Of a stretch of 64,000 bases of DNA, positions 25,924-33,954 are shown in pieces. Made by a program: the position numbers and the translations under genes. Positions within the stretch are counted from its first letter, which is position 1, and every line of letters starts with the position of its first letter. The DNA comes from Achromobacter marplatensis. GTDB taxonomy: Bacteria > Pseudomonadota > Gammaproteobacteria > Burkholderiales > Burkholderiaceae_B. The notes below the pieces were generated by a model that saw only the letters and a program-made list of their open reading frames with translations, ran no database searches and was not told the DNA's origin. The stretch lies in NCBI RefSeq assembly GCF_002209535.1, contig NZ_NJIG01000019.1, forward strand, positions 39,825-103,824, in the 5' to 3' direction.

Positions 25924-26680
25924 GGCGGGCCTGCGTATCGGGCTGTGAAATGATTCGTTCGATGAACTGCGCGGTCTTGCGGTAATGGGCCGCCAGCATG
26001 GCGACCGAGCCTTCGATGTCGCGCGAGATCGCGGCATCCAGCAACTGGCGGTGCTCGTCATCGACATTGCGCTGCGGCCCGTAGGCCGTGGCGCCGGCGC
26101 GCGCCGGACGGCGGTAGCGCTCGGTCTGCGCGTAAAGCTGCGTGGACAGGTCCAGCAGCCAGTGCGAGCGGCACGCGCCGATCAACGCATGGTGGAAATC
26201 CAGGTGGCGCGCCTCGAGCAGTTCTTCCAGCTCTTCGGAGGGCGGCTGCGCGTCGCCCGCGCGCTGCGCGGCCAGGGTCAGGGCGTGATAGGCGCCGACC
26301 AGCCGCGCTTCCCAGGCATCGTCGGCGTTGGCCAGCGAACGGCGCAACGCGTCGCAGTCGATCAGGATGCGGGTTTCACAGGCGTCCCACATTTCCTCGA
26401 CCGACAAGGGCGCGATGCTGAAGCCGCGCGACGTCGTGTTGATGACCATGCGTTCGCTGCGCAAGCGGTTGAGCGCCTCGCGGATCGGGGAAAAGCTGCT
26501 GCCGTAGCGTTGCTTGAGCAGTTCCAGCCGCAGGGACTGGCCCGGCGCGAAGGCGCCGCTCATGATGTCGCGCCGGAGCAGGCGGTAGACCTGCTCGGAC
26601 AGCGTGATTTCCTCTACTTCAGCGTTCCCGTCCGATCCAGCGTCGTCCTGGCGGGAAGCTTTGATTCTTGGCTTCAACAT
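25916..26680 (-). CDS. GntR-family regulator (FCD domain)
   Basis: Regulator of 254 aa. An acidic N-terminal tail of about 25 residues precedes the winged HTH (EQVYRLLRRDIMSGAFAPGQ, FSPIREALNRLRSERMV). The FCD effector domain follows, with conserved DCDALRRSL and DFHHALIGACRSHWLL segments; Asp and His at these positions bind a metal and a carboxylate ligand. The start has GGAGAG upstream. It sits between the Liv-type transporter and the esterase gene on the same strand and is the likely local regulator of the aromatic-acid operon. Confidence 0.86.
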   Translation of the reverse strand: MLKPRIKASRQDDAGSDGNAEVEEITLSEQVYRLLRRDIMSGAFAPGQSLRLELLKQRYGSSFSPIREALNRLRSERMVINTTSRGFSIAPLSVEEMWDACETRILIDCDALRRSLANADDAWEARLVGAYHALTLAAQRAGDAQPPSEELEELLEARHLDFHHALIGACRSHWLLDLSTQLYAQTERYRRPARAGATAYGPQRNVDDEHRQLLDAAISRDIEGSVAMLAAHYRKTAQFIERIISQPDTQARHA

Positions 26681-26720
26681 GCTCTCCAGATGTCAGCGGC
26701 TTGCCCGCCGGCCCGCGTAC

Positions 26721-26742
26721 AGGCGGGTCATTCTACCCGCCT
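26721..26742 (-). terminator. hairpin after livF
   Basis: AGGCGGGT and ACCCGCCT form a perfect 8-bp stem with a 6-nt loop directly at the livF stop. No long T-run follows on the minus strand, so it may be a weak terminator or an mRNA-stabilising hairpin between the transporter and the GntR gene. Confidence 0.4.
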
Positions 26743-27434
26743 CATATCCCCAGATACCGCTGCGCCAGCTCCGGCTGCGCAGACAGTTCCGCCGGCTTGC
26801 CCGACCACGCCACGCGGCCCTTGTCCACGATGTAGTGGCGGTCGACCAACGTGGCCATTTCGGGCAGGTTCTTGTCGATAACGAGGATGGTCTGGCCTTC
26901 ACCCTTCAAGGCGCGCAGGCAGCGCCAGATCTCTTGCCGGATCAAAGGCGCCAGCCCTTCGGTGGCTTCGTCCAGGATTAGCAGCTTGGGGTTGGTCATC
27001 AGCGCGCGGCCCACGACCAGCATCTGCTGTTCGCCGCCGGACAAGGTGCGCGACGACTGCGTGCGGCGTTCCTTCAAGCGCGGAAAGAGCGCATAGACGC
27101 GTTCCAGGTCCCACCCGCCGGCGGCCGCGCGCGCGGTGGCCACCAGGTTCTCCTGCACGGACAGCGACCCGAACACGCGGCGCCCTTCGGGCACCAGCCC
27201 AACGCCCAGCCGCGCCACGGTGCTGGGCGCGGACCGGCCCAGCGTCTGCCCCCGGAACTGCACCGCGCCGCCGGTGGCGGGCAGCATCCCCATCAGGGTC
27301 TTGATGGTGGTGGTCTTGCCCATGCCATTGCGGCCGATCAGCGAGATCACCTCGCCTTCGCTGGCCTCGAACGACATGCCGAACAGCACTTTGCTGGACC
27401 CGTAACCGCCGGTCAGCCCGTCAACCTTCAACAT
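26742..27434 (-). CDS. livF: Liv-type ABC transporter ATPase LivF
   Basis: Cytosolic ATPase of 230 aa of a branched-chain amino acid-type (HAAT) importer. Walker A is SLIGRNGMGKTTT, the signature is TLSGGEQQMLVVGRAL and Walker B is LLILDEATEGLAP. Length fits LivF, the shorter of the two ATPases. Its ATG overlaps the livG end by 14 bp. In this cluster the importer probably carries an aromatic acid rather than leucine, because it lies in one set with ring-cleavage genes. Confidence 0.92.
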   Translation of the reverse strand: MLKVDGLTGGYGSSKVLFGMSFEASEGEVISLIGRNGMGKTTTIKTLMGMLPATGGAVQFRGQTLGRSAPSTVARLGVGLVPEGRRVFGSLSVQENLVATARAAAGGWDLERVYALFPRLKERRTQSSRTLSGGEQQMLVVGRALMTNPKLLILDEATEGLAPLIRQEIWRCLRALKGEGQTILVIDKNLPEMATLVDRHYIVDKGRVAWSGKPAELSAQPELAQRYLGI

Positions 27435-28191
27435 GTTCTTCTCCCAGATAGGCCGCGCGCACCTCCGGATGCCGGCGCACCTCGTCGGGCGCCCCGCTGA
27501 ACACCACGCGGCCGTAGACCAGCACGCTGATGCGGTCGGCCAGGGCGAAGACGGCGTCCATATCGTGTTCGACCAGCAAGATGCCGTAGTTGCCTTTCAT
27601 GCCTTGCAGCAGTCGCGTCATACGCGCCGATTCCTCGGGCCCCATGCCCGCCATGGGCTCGTCCAGCAGAAGCAGGCGCGGCGACCGCGCCAGCGCCACG
27701 GCCAGCTCCAGCTGCCGCTTTTCCCCGTGCGCCAGGTCCGCCGAGCGCACATGGCGGCGATCCGCCAGGCCCACGTGCGTGAGCCACTGCATGGCCTCGT
27801 CCTTCAGCGCCGCGTCGTGGCGCGGGTTCGACCACGCCCCGAAGGCCGGGCCGTCCTTGAGCATGCGCGACAGGATCACGTTCTCAAGCGCGGTGTATTC
27901 GTGGCACAGCTCGGTGATCTGGAACGACCGGCCCAGGCCCAGCCGCGCGCGCTCGAAGGCGCGCAGGGCCGTCACGTCCTTGCCGTCCAGATGGATGCTG
28001 CCGGAGTCCGGCCGGATCTCGCCGCAGATCTGCGCAATCAGCGTGGATTTGCCGGCGCCGTTGGGGCCGATGATGGCGTGGATCTCGCCCGCCCGCACAT
28101 CCAGGTCCACGCCGTTGGTGGCCACCACCGCGTCAAAGGCCTTGCGCAGCTGCGTCAGACGCAACAGGCTCACGCTTGCGTCAGTCGGCAT
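27421..28191 (-). CDS. livG: Liv-type ABC transporter ATPase LivG
   Basis: ATPase of 256 aa, partner of LivF. Walker A is AIIGPNGAGKSTLIAQICG, the signature is DLAHGEKRQLELAVALARS and Walker B is LLLLDEPMAGMGPEE. The C-terminal extension typical of LivG is present (VYGRVVFSGAPDEVRRHPEV). The N-terminus overlaps the end of the livM gene by 11 bp. Confidence 0.92.
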   Translation of the reverse strand: MPTDASVSLLRLTQLRKAFDAVVATNGVDLDVRAGEIHAIIGPNGAGKSTLIAQICGEIRPDSGSIHLDGKDVTALRAFERARLGLGRSFQITELCHEYTALENVILSRMLKDGPAFGAWSNPRHDAALKDEAMQWLTHVGLADRRHVRSADLAHGEKRQLELAVALARSPRLLLLDEPMAGMGPEESARMTRLLQGMKGNYGILLVEHDMDAVFALADRISVLVYGRVVFSGAPDEVRRHPEVRAAYLGEEHVEG

Positions 28192-29167
28192 GGCGCGTCT
28201 CCAGCAGTTTTCCGAACAGGCCCTTCTGCCCCCACAGCACCACCAGCACCAGGATCGGTCCCATGTACAGCAGCCAGTGTTCGGTCAAGGACGACAGCAT
28301 CTGCTCCAGCCCCAGGAACACCGCGGCGCCCGCGATCGGCCCCAGCAGCGTGCCCACGCCACCCAGGATCACGATGGCCATCAGTTCGCCTGACTTGGTC
28401 CACGCCGCCATGTCCGGCGTCACCAACCCCGCGTAGTTGGCCCACAGCACGCCGGCCAGGCCCGTGCCCACGGCGGACAGCACAAAGGCGCTCAGCCGGT
28501 AGGGCGTGGGCGCCACGCCCAGGTTCACCGCGCGCCGTTCGCTTTGGCGCAGCGCTTGCAGCACCATGCCGAAACGCGAGTTGGTGACGCGGATGCAGAA
28601 CAGCGTCCAGGCGGTCAACAGCGCCAGGCACACGTAATAGAACACCATCGGGCTTTCCAGGTTGATGCCCGGCAGCACGTTGCGCTGCGGAATCATCAGC
28701 CCGTCGTCGCCCCCGTAGAACTGCAGCGACACCAGCACGAAATACACCATCTGGCCGAACGCCAGCGTGATCATGATGAACTGCACGCCGCGCGTGCGCA
28801 GCGCCAGGTAGCCGAAGATCCAGCCGGCCAGCGCGCAGACCGCCAGCGCGATCGGCCACACCACCAGCGCCGCATTGCTGCCCGCCCAGCCGAAGATCGG
28901 CCCCGCTTCGGCGGTATGGAAGGCGATGATGCCCACCGCGTAGCCGCCCAACCCGAAGAACATGGCGTGGCCGAAGCTGACCATGGCGCCGTAGCCGATC
29001 ACCAGGTCCAGGCTGACCGCCGCCAGCCCGTAGATCAGAAAACGCGTCACCACGCCGATCAGGAATGGCGAGCCCGAGGCCAGCGCCGCGGCCGGCAGCA
29101 GGATCAGCACCGCCAGGCCGGCCAGGCCCCAGCGGGCGCGATTAGAAAGTGTCTTAGCCATCATCAT
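28181..29167 (-). CDS. livM: Liv-type ABC transporter permease LivM
   Basis: Inner-membrane permease of 328 aa with about eight to ten helices. The LivM signature is seen in LDLVIGYGAMVSFGHAMFFGLGGYAVG (a longer block at about residues 54-80) and in GVGTLLGPIAGAAVFLGLEQ. The gene begins with three consecutive ATG codons; the third (29161) has the best spacing to the GCGAGG upstream. It overlaps livH by 4 bp. Confidence 0.9.
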   Translation of the reverse strand: MMMAKTLSNRARWGLAGLAVLILLPAAALASGSPFLIGVVTRFLIYGLAAVSLDLVIGYGAMVSFGHAMFFGLGGYAVGIIAFHTAEAGPIFGWAGSNAALVVWPIALAVCALAGWIFGYLALRTRGVQFIMITLAFGQMVYFVLVSLQFYGGDDGLMIPQRNVLPGINLESPMVFYYVCLALLTAWTLFCIRVTNSRFGMVLQALRQSERRAVNLGVAPTPYRLSAFVLSAVGTGLAGVLWANYAGLVTPDMAAWTKSGELMAIVILGGVGTLLGPIAGAAVFLGLEQMLSSLTEHWLLYMGPILVLVVLWGQKGLFGKLLETRHAD

Positions 29168-30078
29168 CCTCGCGCCGGGAACAAGCCGCCCGGCTTGGCG
29201 ATCAGCACGATCGCCATCAGCACATAGATACTGGCCGACGCCAGGCCGGCCGCCAGCGGGTCCGCCGTGGCGGGCGAGAACACCGTGGACAGCATCTGCG
29301 GCAAGAAGGCCCGCCCCAGGCTGTCCACCATGCCGACCAGCAAGGCGCCAGCCAGGGCGCCACGCACCGAACCGACCCCGCCGATCACGATGACCACGAA
29401 GGTGGTGATCAGGATGCGTTCGCCCATGCCGATCTCAACGGCCAGCAGCGGCGCGGCCATCACACCGGCCAAGCCGCACAGCAAGGCGCCCAGGCCGAAC
29501 ACCAGCGTGTAGAGCTTGCGGATGTCGACGCCCAACGCGTCCACCATTTCGCGGTCGTCGGCGCCCGCACGGATCAACATGCCGATACGCGTGCGGTTGA
29601 CGAGCCACCACAGACCCACCGCCACCAGCGCGCCGATCGCGATGAACGACAGGCGGATCACCGGATACTGGAATCCCGGCGCCAGCGTCACCGCGCCTTC
29701 CAGGAACGACGGGATGCCCACCAGCGGCGGGCGCCGCCCGAAGATCAAGCTGACCGCTTCGTTCGAAAACAGCAGCAGGCCGAACGTGGCCAGCACCTGG
29801 TACAGGTGATCGCGCTTGTACAGCTTGCGGATCACCAGCACCTCGACCGACACGCCGTACAGGCCGGCACCCAACAAGGCGGCCAGCACGCCGGCCAGGA
29901 ACGACCCCGTGGTGCCGATCGCGTAGGCGGCGCAATACGCGCCCACCATGTAGAAGGACCCGTGCGTCAAGTTCACCACGCCCATGATCCCGAAGATCAG
30001 CGTCAGTCCGGCCGCCAGCATGAAAAGCATGGCGCCGAACTGCAGGCCGTTTAGCAGCTGTTCGAACAGAAGCGTCAT
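29164..30078 (-). CDS. livH: Liv-type ABC transporter permease LivH
   Basis: Inner-membrane permease of 304 aa. The N-terminal LivH motif FEQLLNGLQFGAMLFMLAAG is followed by GVVNLTHGSFYMVGAYCAAY, and later VIVIGGVGSVRGALAGALLV. About eight hydrophobic helices. It overlaps the binding-protein gene by 4 bp and livM by 4 bp, so all five transporter genes form one translationally coupled unit. Confidence 0.9.
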   Translation of the reverse strand: MTLLFEQLLNGLQFGAMLFMLAAGLTLIFGIMGVVNLTHGSFYMVGAYCAAYAIGTTGSFLAGVLAALLGAGLYGVSVEVLVIRKLYKRDHLYQVLATFGLLLFSNEAVSLIFGRRPPLVGIPSFLEGAVTLAPGFQYPVIRLSFIAIGALVAVGLWWLVNRTRIGMLIRAGADDREMVDALGVDIRKLYTLVFGLGALLCGLAGVMAAPLLAVEIGMGERILITTFVVIVIGGVGSVRGALAGALLVGMVDSLGRAFLPQMLSTVFSPATADPLAAGLASASIYVLMAIVLIAKPGGLFPARG

Positions 30079-31268
30079 GATGGCATCTTGCAGAATTGGG
30101 CGTAGGCGTCCTTATCGTCGGACACCAGTTTGCGGACCAGGTGCGGCGACAACGTGCCGTCGCTGTCTTTGCCGATGCGCATCAGGTAGAGGTCCTGGAT
30201 GGGATGCTGGTTGGTATTCATGCTGAACGTGCCGCGCAGCGACGTGAATTCCGGCTTGCGCAGCGCCGCGCGGAATTCCGCCGCCTTGGACAGGTCGCCG
30301 CCCGTGGCCTTCAGGCCCGCGCCGATCAGATTGGCGGTGTCGTAAGCCTGCATCGCGTAATCCGTCGGCACCCGGCCGTAGGCTTCTTTAAAGGCCTTTA
30401 CGAATGCCTTGGACTGCGGATTGTCGAAGTCCTGCGACCAGATGCCGGTGGTGTAGGACCCGGCCGACGCGTCGCCCGTTGCCTGGATCATGCGCGCATC
30501 CATCGAAAAGCTGGGCATCAGCATCGGGATGGTCTTGTTCAAGCCCGCCGCCGCATACTGCTTGACGAAGTTGATGCCGGTGCCGCCCGGATGGAACTGG
30601 TAGATGGCCTCGGGCGCCAGCGAACGCAGGCGCGCCAGTTCCACCGAAAAGTCCGACTGGTCCAGCTTGGTGTAGATCTCGGCCACCACCTCGCCCTTGT
30701 AGGTGCGCTTGAAGCCTTCGATCGCGTCGCGGCCCGCCTGGTAGTTGGGCGCCAGCAGCACCACGCGCTTGTATCCCAGCTCGTTGGCGGCCACGCCGCC
30801 CGCCGTATGGAAGGCATCGTTCTGATACGACGCCACGAAATAGTTGGGATCGCATTTCTCGCCCGCGAAATTCGACGGTCCGGGATTCAGGCTGACGTAG
30901 AACGCGCCCGACTTCACCACGCTGGGCACGACGGCGGCCAGCACGTTCGAGAAGTTCACGCCCGTAAAGAGCTTCACGCCCGATTGCAGCAGGCGGTCGG
31001 CGGCCTGCTTCGCATTGGCGGGCTTTAAGCCATCGTCTTCGATGACCAGCTGCACCGGCACGCCGCCCAGCTTGCCGTCGCCCTGCTTGATGGCCAGATT
31101 GAAGGCGTCGCGCTCGTCTTCGCCGATATAGCCCGCCGGCGTGGACAAGGTGGCGATGAAGCCGATCTTGACGGGGTCTGCGGCATGCGCCGCGCCCATT
31201 GCGGCAACCGCGCCCAGCACGGCGGAAAGCGTGGCGGCCACGCCGCCTTTTTTCTGTTTCATGATCAT
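30075..31268 (-). CDS. periplasmic binding protein of Liv-type importer
   Basis: Periplasmic type I binding protein of 397 aa. The signal peptide ends AHA (about residue 29). The mature start DPVKIGFIATLSTPAGYIGE is typical for the Leu/Ile/Val-binding (peripla_BP_6) family, with later NFSNVLAAVVPSV and LLAPNYQAGRDAIEGFKRTY. The first of two ATGs is used because AGGGG lies six nt ahead. Members linked to aromatic degradation bind benzoate-like ligands; the neighbouring dioxygenase suggests that here. Confidence 0.9.
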   Translation of the reverse strand: MIMKQKKGGVAATLSAVLGAVAAMGAAHAADPVKIGFIATLSTPAGYIGEDERDAFNLAIKQGDGKLGGVPVQLVIEDDGLKPANAKQAADRLLQSGVKLFTGVNFSNVLAAVVPSVVKSGAFYVSLNPGPSNFAGEKCDPNYFVASYQNDAFHTAGGVAANELGYKRVVLLAPNYQAGRDAIEGFKRTYKGEVVAEIYTKLDQSDFSVELARLRSLAPEAIYQFHPGGTGINFVKQYAAAGLNKTIPMLMPSFSMDARMIQATGDASAGSYTTGIWSQDFDNPQSKAFVKAFKEAYGRVPTDYAMQAYDTANLIGAGLKATGGDLSKAAEFRAALRKPEFTSLRGTFSMNTNQHPIQDLYLMRIGKDSDGTLSPHLVRKLVSDDKDAYAQFCKMPS

Positions 31269-31328
31269 GTTTTTCCCCTTGGAGACTGCGTGGCCCGCCT
31301 GGCAGGCGGGGCCGAGTGACTGCTTGCG

Positions 31329-32240
31329 CTAGACCGCCACTACCGGATGGCGCAGCGTGCCGATGCCTTCCACGCACGCCACCACCACGTCACCCGGCCA
31401 CAGCCATTCCTGCGGCTTGCGGCCCGCGCCCACGCCTTCCGGCGTGCCGGTGGCGATGATGTCGCCCGGCTCCAGCGTGATGCCGGCGCTGATGTCCGAG
31501 ATCAGGAACGGCACCTTGAACAGCATGTTCCGCGTGTTGGACCCCTGCTTCTTTTCGCCGTTGACCGTCAGCCACAGGTCCAGCACCTGCGGGTCGGGGA
31601 TCTCGTCGGCGGTGACGATGCACGGGCCGAACGGCGCGTAGGTGTCCTGGCCCTTCGAATAGATCCACTGGCCGGCGCGGCGGCAGTCGCGCGCACTCAT
31701 GTCCAGCATCACGCTGTAGCCGAACACGTAGGACAGGGCGTCAGCCTCGGCCACGCGCTGTGCGCGCCGGCCCATGATCACGGCCAGCTCCACTTCCCAG
31801 TCCAGCTGCTGCGTGATCTTGGCGTTGTGTTCGATGGCGTCGCCCGGTCCGATGACGGTGGTGGGCGGCTTGGAAAAGATCACCGGCTGCTTCGGCAAGT
31901 CGGCCGAGGTGTCCAGCGTGCGGCTGGACTCCGCCACGTGCTCGACGTAGTTCAGGCCGATGCCGAAGATGTTCTTGCGAGGCCGGGGAATGGGCGCCAG
32001 CAGCTTCACGTTTTCCTGCGGCAGCGCCGTGCCCACCGGCCAGTTGCCCCGGTAGGACTCCATCAGCCGGCTGGCCTGCGCGACGGCCACGGGGCCCAGG
32101 TCGATGAACGCCAGCATGTCGTCGGGCAGGTCCACGCCGCCGGCGCGGCCCAAGAGGGCCAGGTCCACCACGTAGCCTTCGGCCAGCGCGCCAAGGCGTG
32201 CGGCGGCGGTGGGATGAGCGCGAAAAGTCACCAAGCGCAT
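31329..32240 (-). CDS. fumarylacetoacetate hydrolase-family protein
   Basis: Metal-dependent C-C hydrolase of 303 aa with the FAH fold in residues 90-300. Key blocks are IFGIGLNYVEHVAESS, VIFSKPPTTVIGPGD, DWEVELAVIMGRRAQRV with its Asp/Glu ligands, and DIIATGTPEGVGAG near the end. Beside a gentisate-type dioxygenase the expected substrate is fumarylpyruvate or directly maleylpyruvate, giving pyruvate plus fumarate or maleate. A decarboxylase/isomerase use of the same fold is also possible. Confidence 0.86.
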   Translation of the reverse strand: MRLVTFRAHPTAAARLGALAEGYVVDLALLGRAGGVDLPDDMLAFIDLGPVAVAQASRLMESYRGNWPVGTALPQENVKLLAPIPRPRKNIFGIGLNYVEHVAESSRTLDTSADLPKQPVIFSKPPTTVIGPGDAIEHNAKITQQLDWEVELAVIMGRRAQRVAEADALSYVFGYSVMLDMSARDCRRAGQWIYSKGQDTYAPFGPCIVTADEIPDPQVLDLWLTVNGEKKQGSNTRNMLFKVPFLISDISAGITLEPGDIIATGTPEGVGAGRKPQEWLWPGDVVVACVEGIGTLRHPVVAV

Positions 32241-32331
32241 AGGAACTCCATAGATTCAGGACGAGTTGAGTCAGGCGCGCGGACTCGGGCCCGCGCGGCG
32301 GATGAAAAATTCTGGAAGGGATCGGGCGGCG

Positions 32332-33456
32332 CTAGATCAGCACTTGATGGCCGTCGTTTTCCTTGACCGCTTCTTCGCGGTAGAGCGCCAGCGAGCGCAT
32401 CACAGGCAGGTCGTTGAAACAGAACAGGCAGGCGTCGTCGTTGGCCGACAGGTTGGCGTGTTCGTGGATCGCCCAGGACGGCACGCAGAAGATGTCGCGC
32501 TCGGTCCAGTCGTAGCGTTTGCCGTCGATGATGGAAAAGCCGCTGCCCTTGGCCACCTGATAGAGGTAGCTGCCGGTATGGCGATGCGCCTTGGTGTGCT
32601 CGCCCGCGCGCAACAGCTGCATGCTGGCGCCGATGGTCGGCATGACGGGCCCGCCCGTTGCCGGGTTCACGTATTCCAGCAGGATGCCGTCATAGGGACT
32701 GCCGGCGGTGGTGCGCGCATAGCGGCGCAGGGCCTCGTAAGTGGGTTCCCATTCGTACTTGAACAAGGGCGAATAGGGCTTCGTCCAGCCCGACACCTGC
32801 GGCCGCAGCGCCGCGTGGCCCCAGGCCCCGCTGGTGTCGTCCACGGGGTACGTCACCGTCTGGTTCAGGTCGGGGTGCACGGCATAGAAGCCGGCTTCCA
32901 GGGCGTTGACCAACGGAATATCCAGGCCGTCCTGCCAGATGCAGGTGGTGCCGTCTTCGGACACGCCGTGCTCGTGCCAGGTGCCGTTGGGCGTCAGCAC
33001 GAAATCGTTCGCGCCCAGCGTCATCTTGTGGCCGTCGACCACGGTGTAGGCGCCCTGGCCTTCCATGATGAAGCGCAGCGCCGAATGCGAATGCTTGTGC
33101 GCGGACGCCAGTTCTCCGGGTTGCATCACCTGCAGGCCCGAATACAGCCACCCCACGGCGGCGGCCACGTCGCGCCGGCCGGGATTGTTCAGATAGATGA
33201 CCCGCCGGCCCGCCTCTTCGGGCGACACCAGTTCGGCCGACCGCAGCACATGGCCGCGCAATTCCTGATAGCGCCACACCACCGGCACCGAGGCGGACCG
33301 CGGCGCCCAGGGCTCGATCTTGTTCGCCACCGTCCACAGCGCACCCGTCTCCAGGCTCGCCAGTTCCTTGTAGTAGGCGATGCGCTCCGGCGAATCGGCC
33401 ACGTTGGCGCGGCCTGCGGTGTCTTCGCGGTAGGCGTCGTACCGGTTGGATTCCAT
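32332..33456 (-). CDS. gentisate 1,2-dioxygenase-like bicupin
   Basis: Cytosolic ring-cleaving dioxygenase of 374 aa with two cupin domains. The first cupin holds the iron ligands in SAHKHSHSALRFIMEG and TPNGTWHEHG (three His). The second holds AHRHTGSYLYQVAKG and VPSWAIHEHAN, so its His residues are also kept. This layout is that of gentisate, salicylate and 1-hydroxy-2-naphthoate 1,2-dioxygenases. The ATG at 33456 has GAGGGCAAGGG upstream; a longer frame to 33525 is not used. It is the first gene of the minus-strand set running through the FAH-family hydrolase, Liv importer, GntR regulator and esterase. Confidence 0.85.
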   Translation of the reverse strand: MESNRYDAYREDTAGRANVADSPERIAYYKELASLETGALWTVANKIEPWAPRSASVPVVWRYQELRGHVLRSAELVSPEEAGRRVIYLNNPGRRDVAAAVGWLYSGLQVMQPGELASAHKHSHSALRFIMEGQGAYTVVDGHKMTLGANDFVLTPNGTWHEHGVSEDGTTCIWQDGLDIPLVNALEAGFYAVHPDLNQTVTYPVDDTSGAWGHAALRPQVSGWTKPYSPLFKYEWEPTYEALRRYARTTAGSPYDGILLEYVNPATGGPVMPTIGASMQLLRAGEHTKAHRHTGSYLYQVAKGSGFSIIDGKRYDWTERDIFCVPSWAIHEHANLSANDDACLFCFNDLPVMRSLALYREEAVKENDGHQVLI

Positions 33457-33583
33457 CCCTTGCCCTCTTTTTATAAAAATCAGAAGATTTTCGAAAATAA
33501 TAGAGGCGAGGCCGAAATCGGGCAATCGTTGCGCGCTAGGGGTTTTCCCGCTGCGCCCTATTTAGTTGGTGCCCCGTCAAAAA

Positions 33584-33603
33584 TACTGTACAAAAACACA
33601 GTT
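33584..33603. promoter_or_regulatory. LexA/SOS box
   Basis: TACTGTACAAAAACACAGTT contains CTGT-N8-ACAG, the LexA operator core of beta- and gammaproteobacteria. By my count it agrees with the 20-bp E. coli consensus at 15 positions. It lies 50 bp upstream of the 81-aa protein gene and overlaps a possible promoter (TTGGTG 33566-33571, 17 bp, TACAAA 33589-33594), where LexA would repress. Confidence 0.7.
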
Positions 33604-33653
33604 CGACGTGATACATTTCGCTCGCCCGAAAAACTGTCGTCCAGGAGAATCCT

Positions 33654-33899
33654 GTGTCCGAAGCCGCTCATCTTGTTCAGTACATCGTCGTTCCCTACCG
33701 CGCCGCCGCCAACGGTGTCGCGCCAGGTGAAATCCGTCCGGCCAGCAGCGAATTCGGAGCCATCCGAATCGCCAATTCCATGGCCTCCAAATTCGCGGGA
33801 GTCGCCGCCTATGAAGTGTTGATCGACAAAGAAACCGGCGATATGGAATCTCCGCGCATCCTGATGCAGATCGGCACGGTGCCGTCGCTGGATGATTGA
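33654..33899 (+). CDS. small protein behind SOS box, unknown function
   Basis: Unknown protein of 81 aa, no signal peptide and no membrane segment. The composition looks normal for a folded cytosolic protein: a beta-like start (LVQYIVVPYRAAANGVAPGE), a helix (EFGAIRIANSMASKFAGVAA), then YEVLIDKETGDMESPRILMQ and a Gly-Thr-Val-Pro end. The GTG start has a strong CAGGAG seven nt upstream. A LexA-type box covers its promoter and a perfect 20-bp hairpin starts one base after the stop, so it is a self-contained one-gene unit. The sequence does not resemble SulA, DinI, RecX or UmuD. A role in the DNA-damage response is inferred from the operator only. Confidence 0.75.
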   Translation: MSEAAHLVQYIVVPYRAAANGVAPGEIRPASSEFGAIRIANSMASKFAGVAAYEVLIDKETGDMESPRILMQIGTVPSLDD

Positions 33900-33945
33900 C
33901 GTCTTGGCGCGGCTCGCCCACTCCCGGGCGAGCCGCGCCAAGACG
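33900..33945. terminator. perfect 20-bp hairpin between convergent genes
   Basis: Arms 33900-33919 and 33926-33945 are perfect inverse copies (starting CGTCTTGGCG and ending CGCCAAGACG) with loop ACTCCC. It begins one base after the stop of the small protein and lies 10 bp before the end of the convergent sigma-54 activator gene. No T-run follows on either strand, so it may work as a two-sided terminator with help from Rho or as an mRNA end protector. Confidence 0.65.
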
Positions 33946-33954
33946 TTACGGCGG

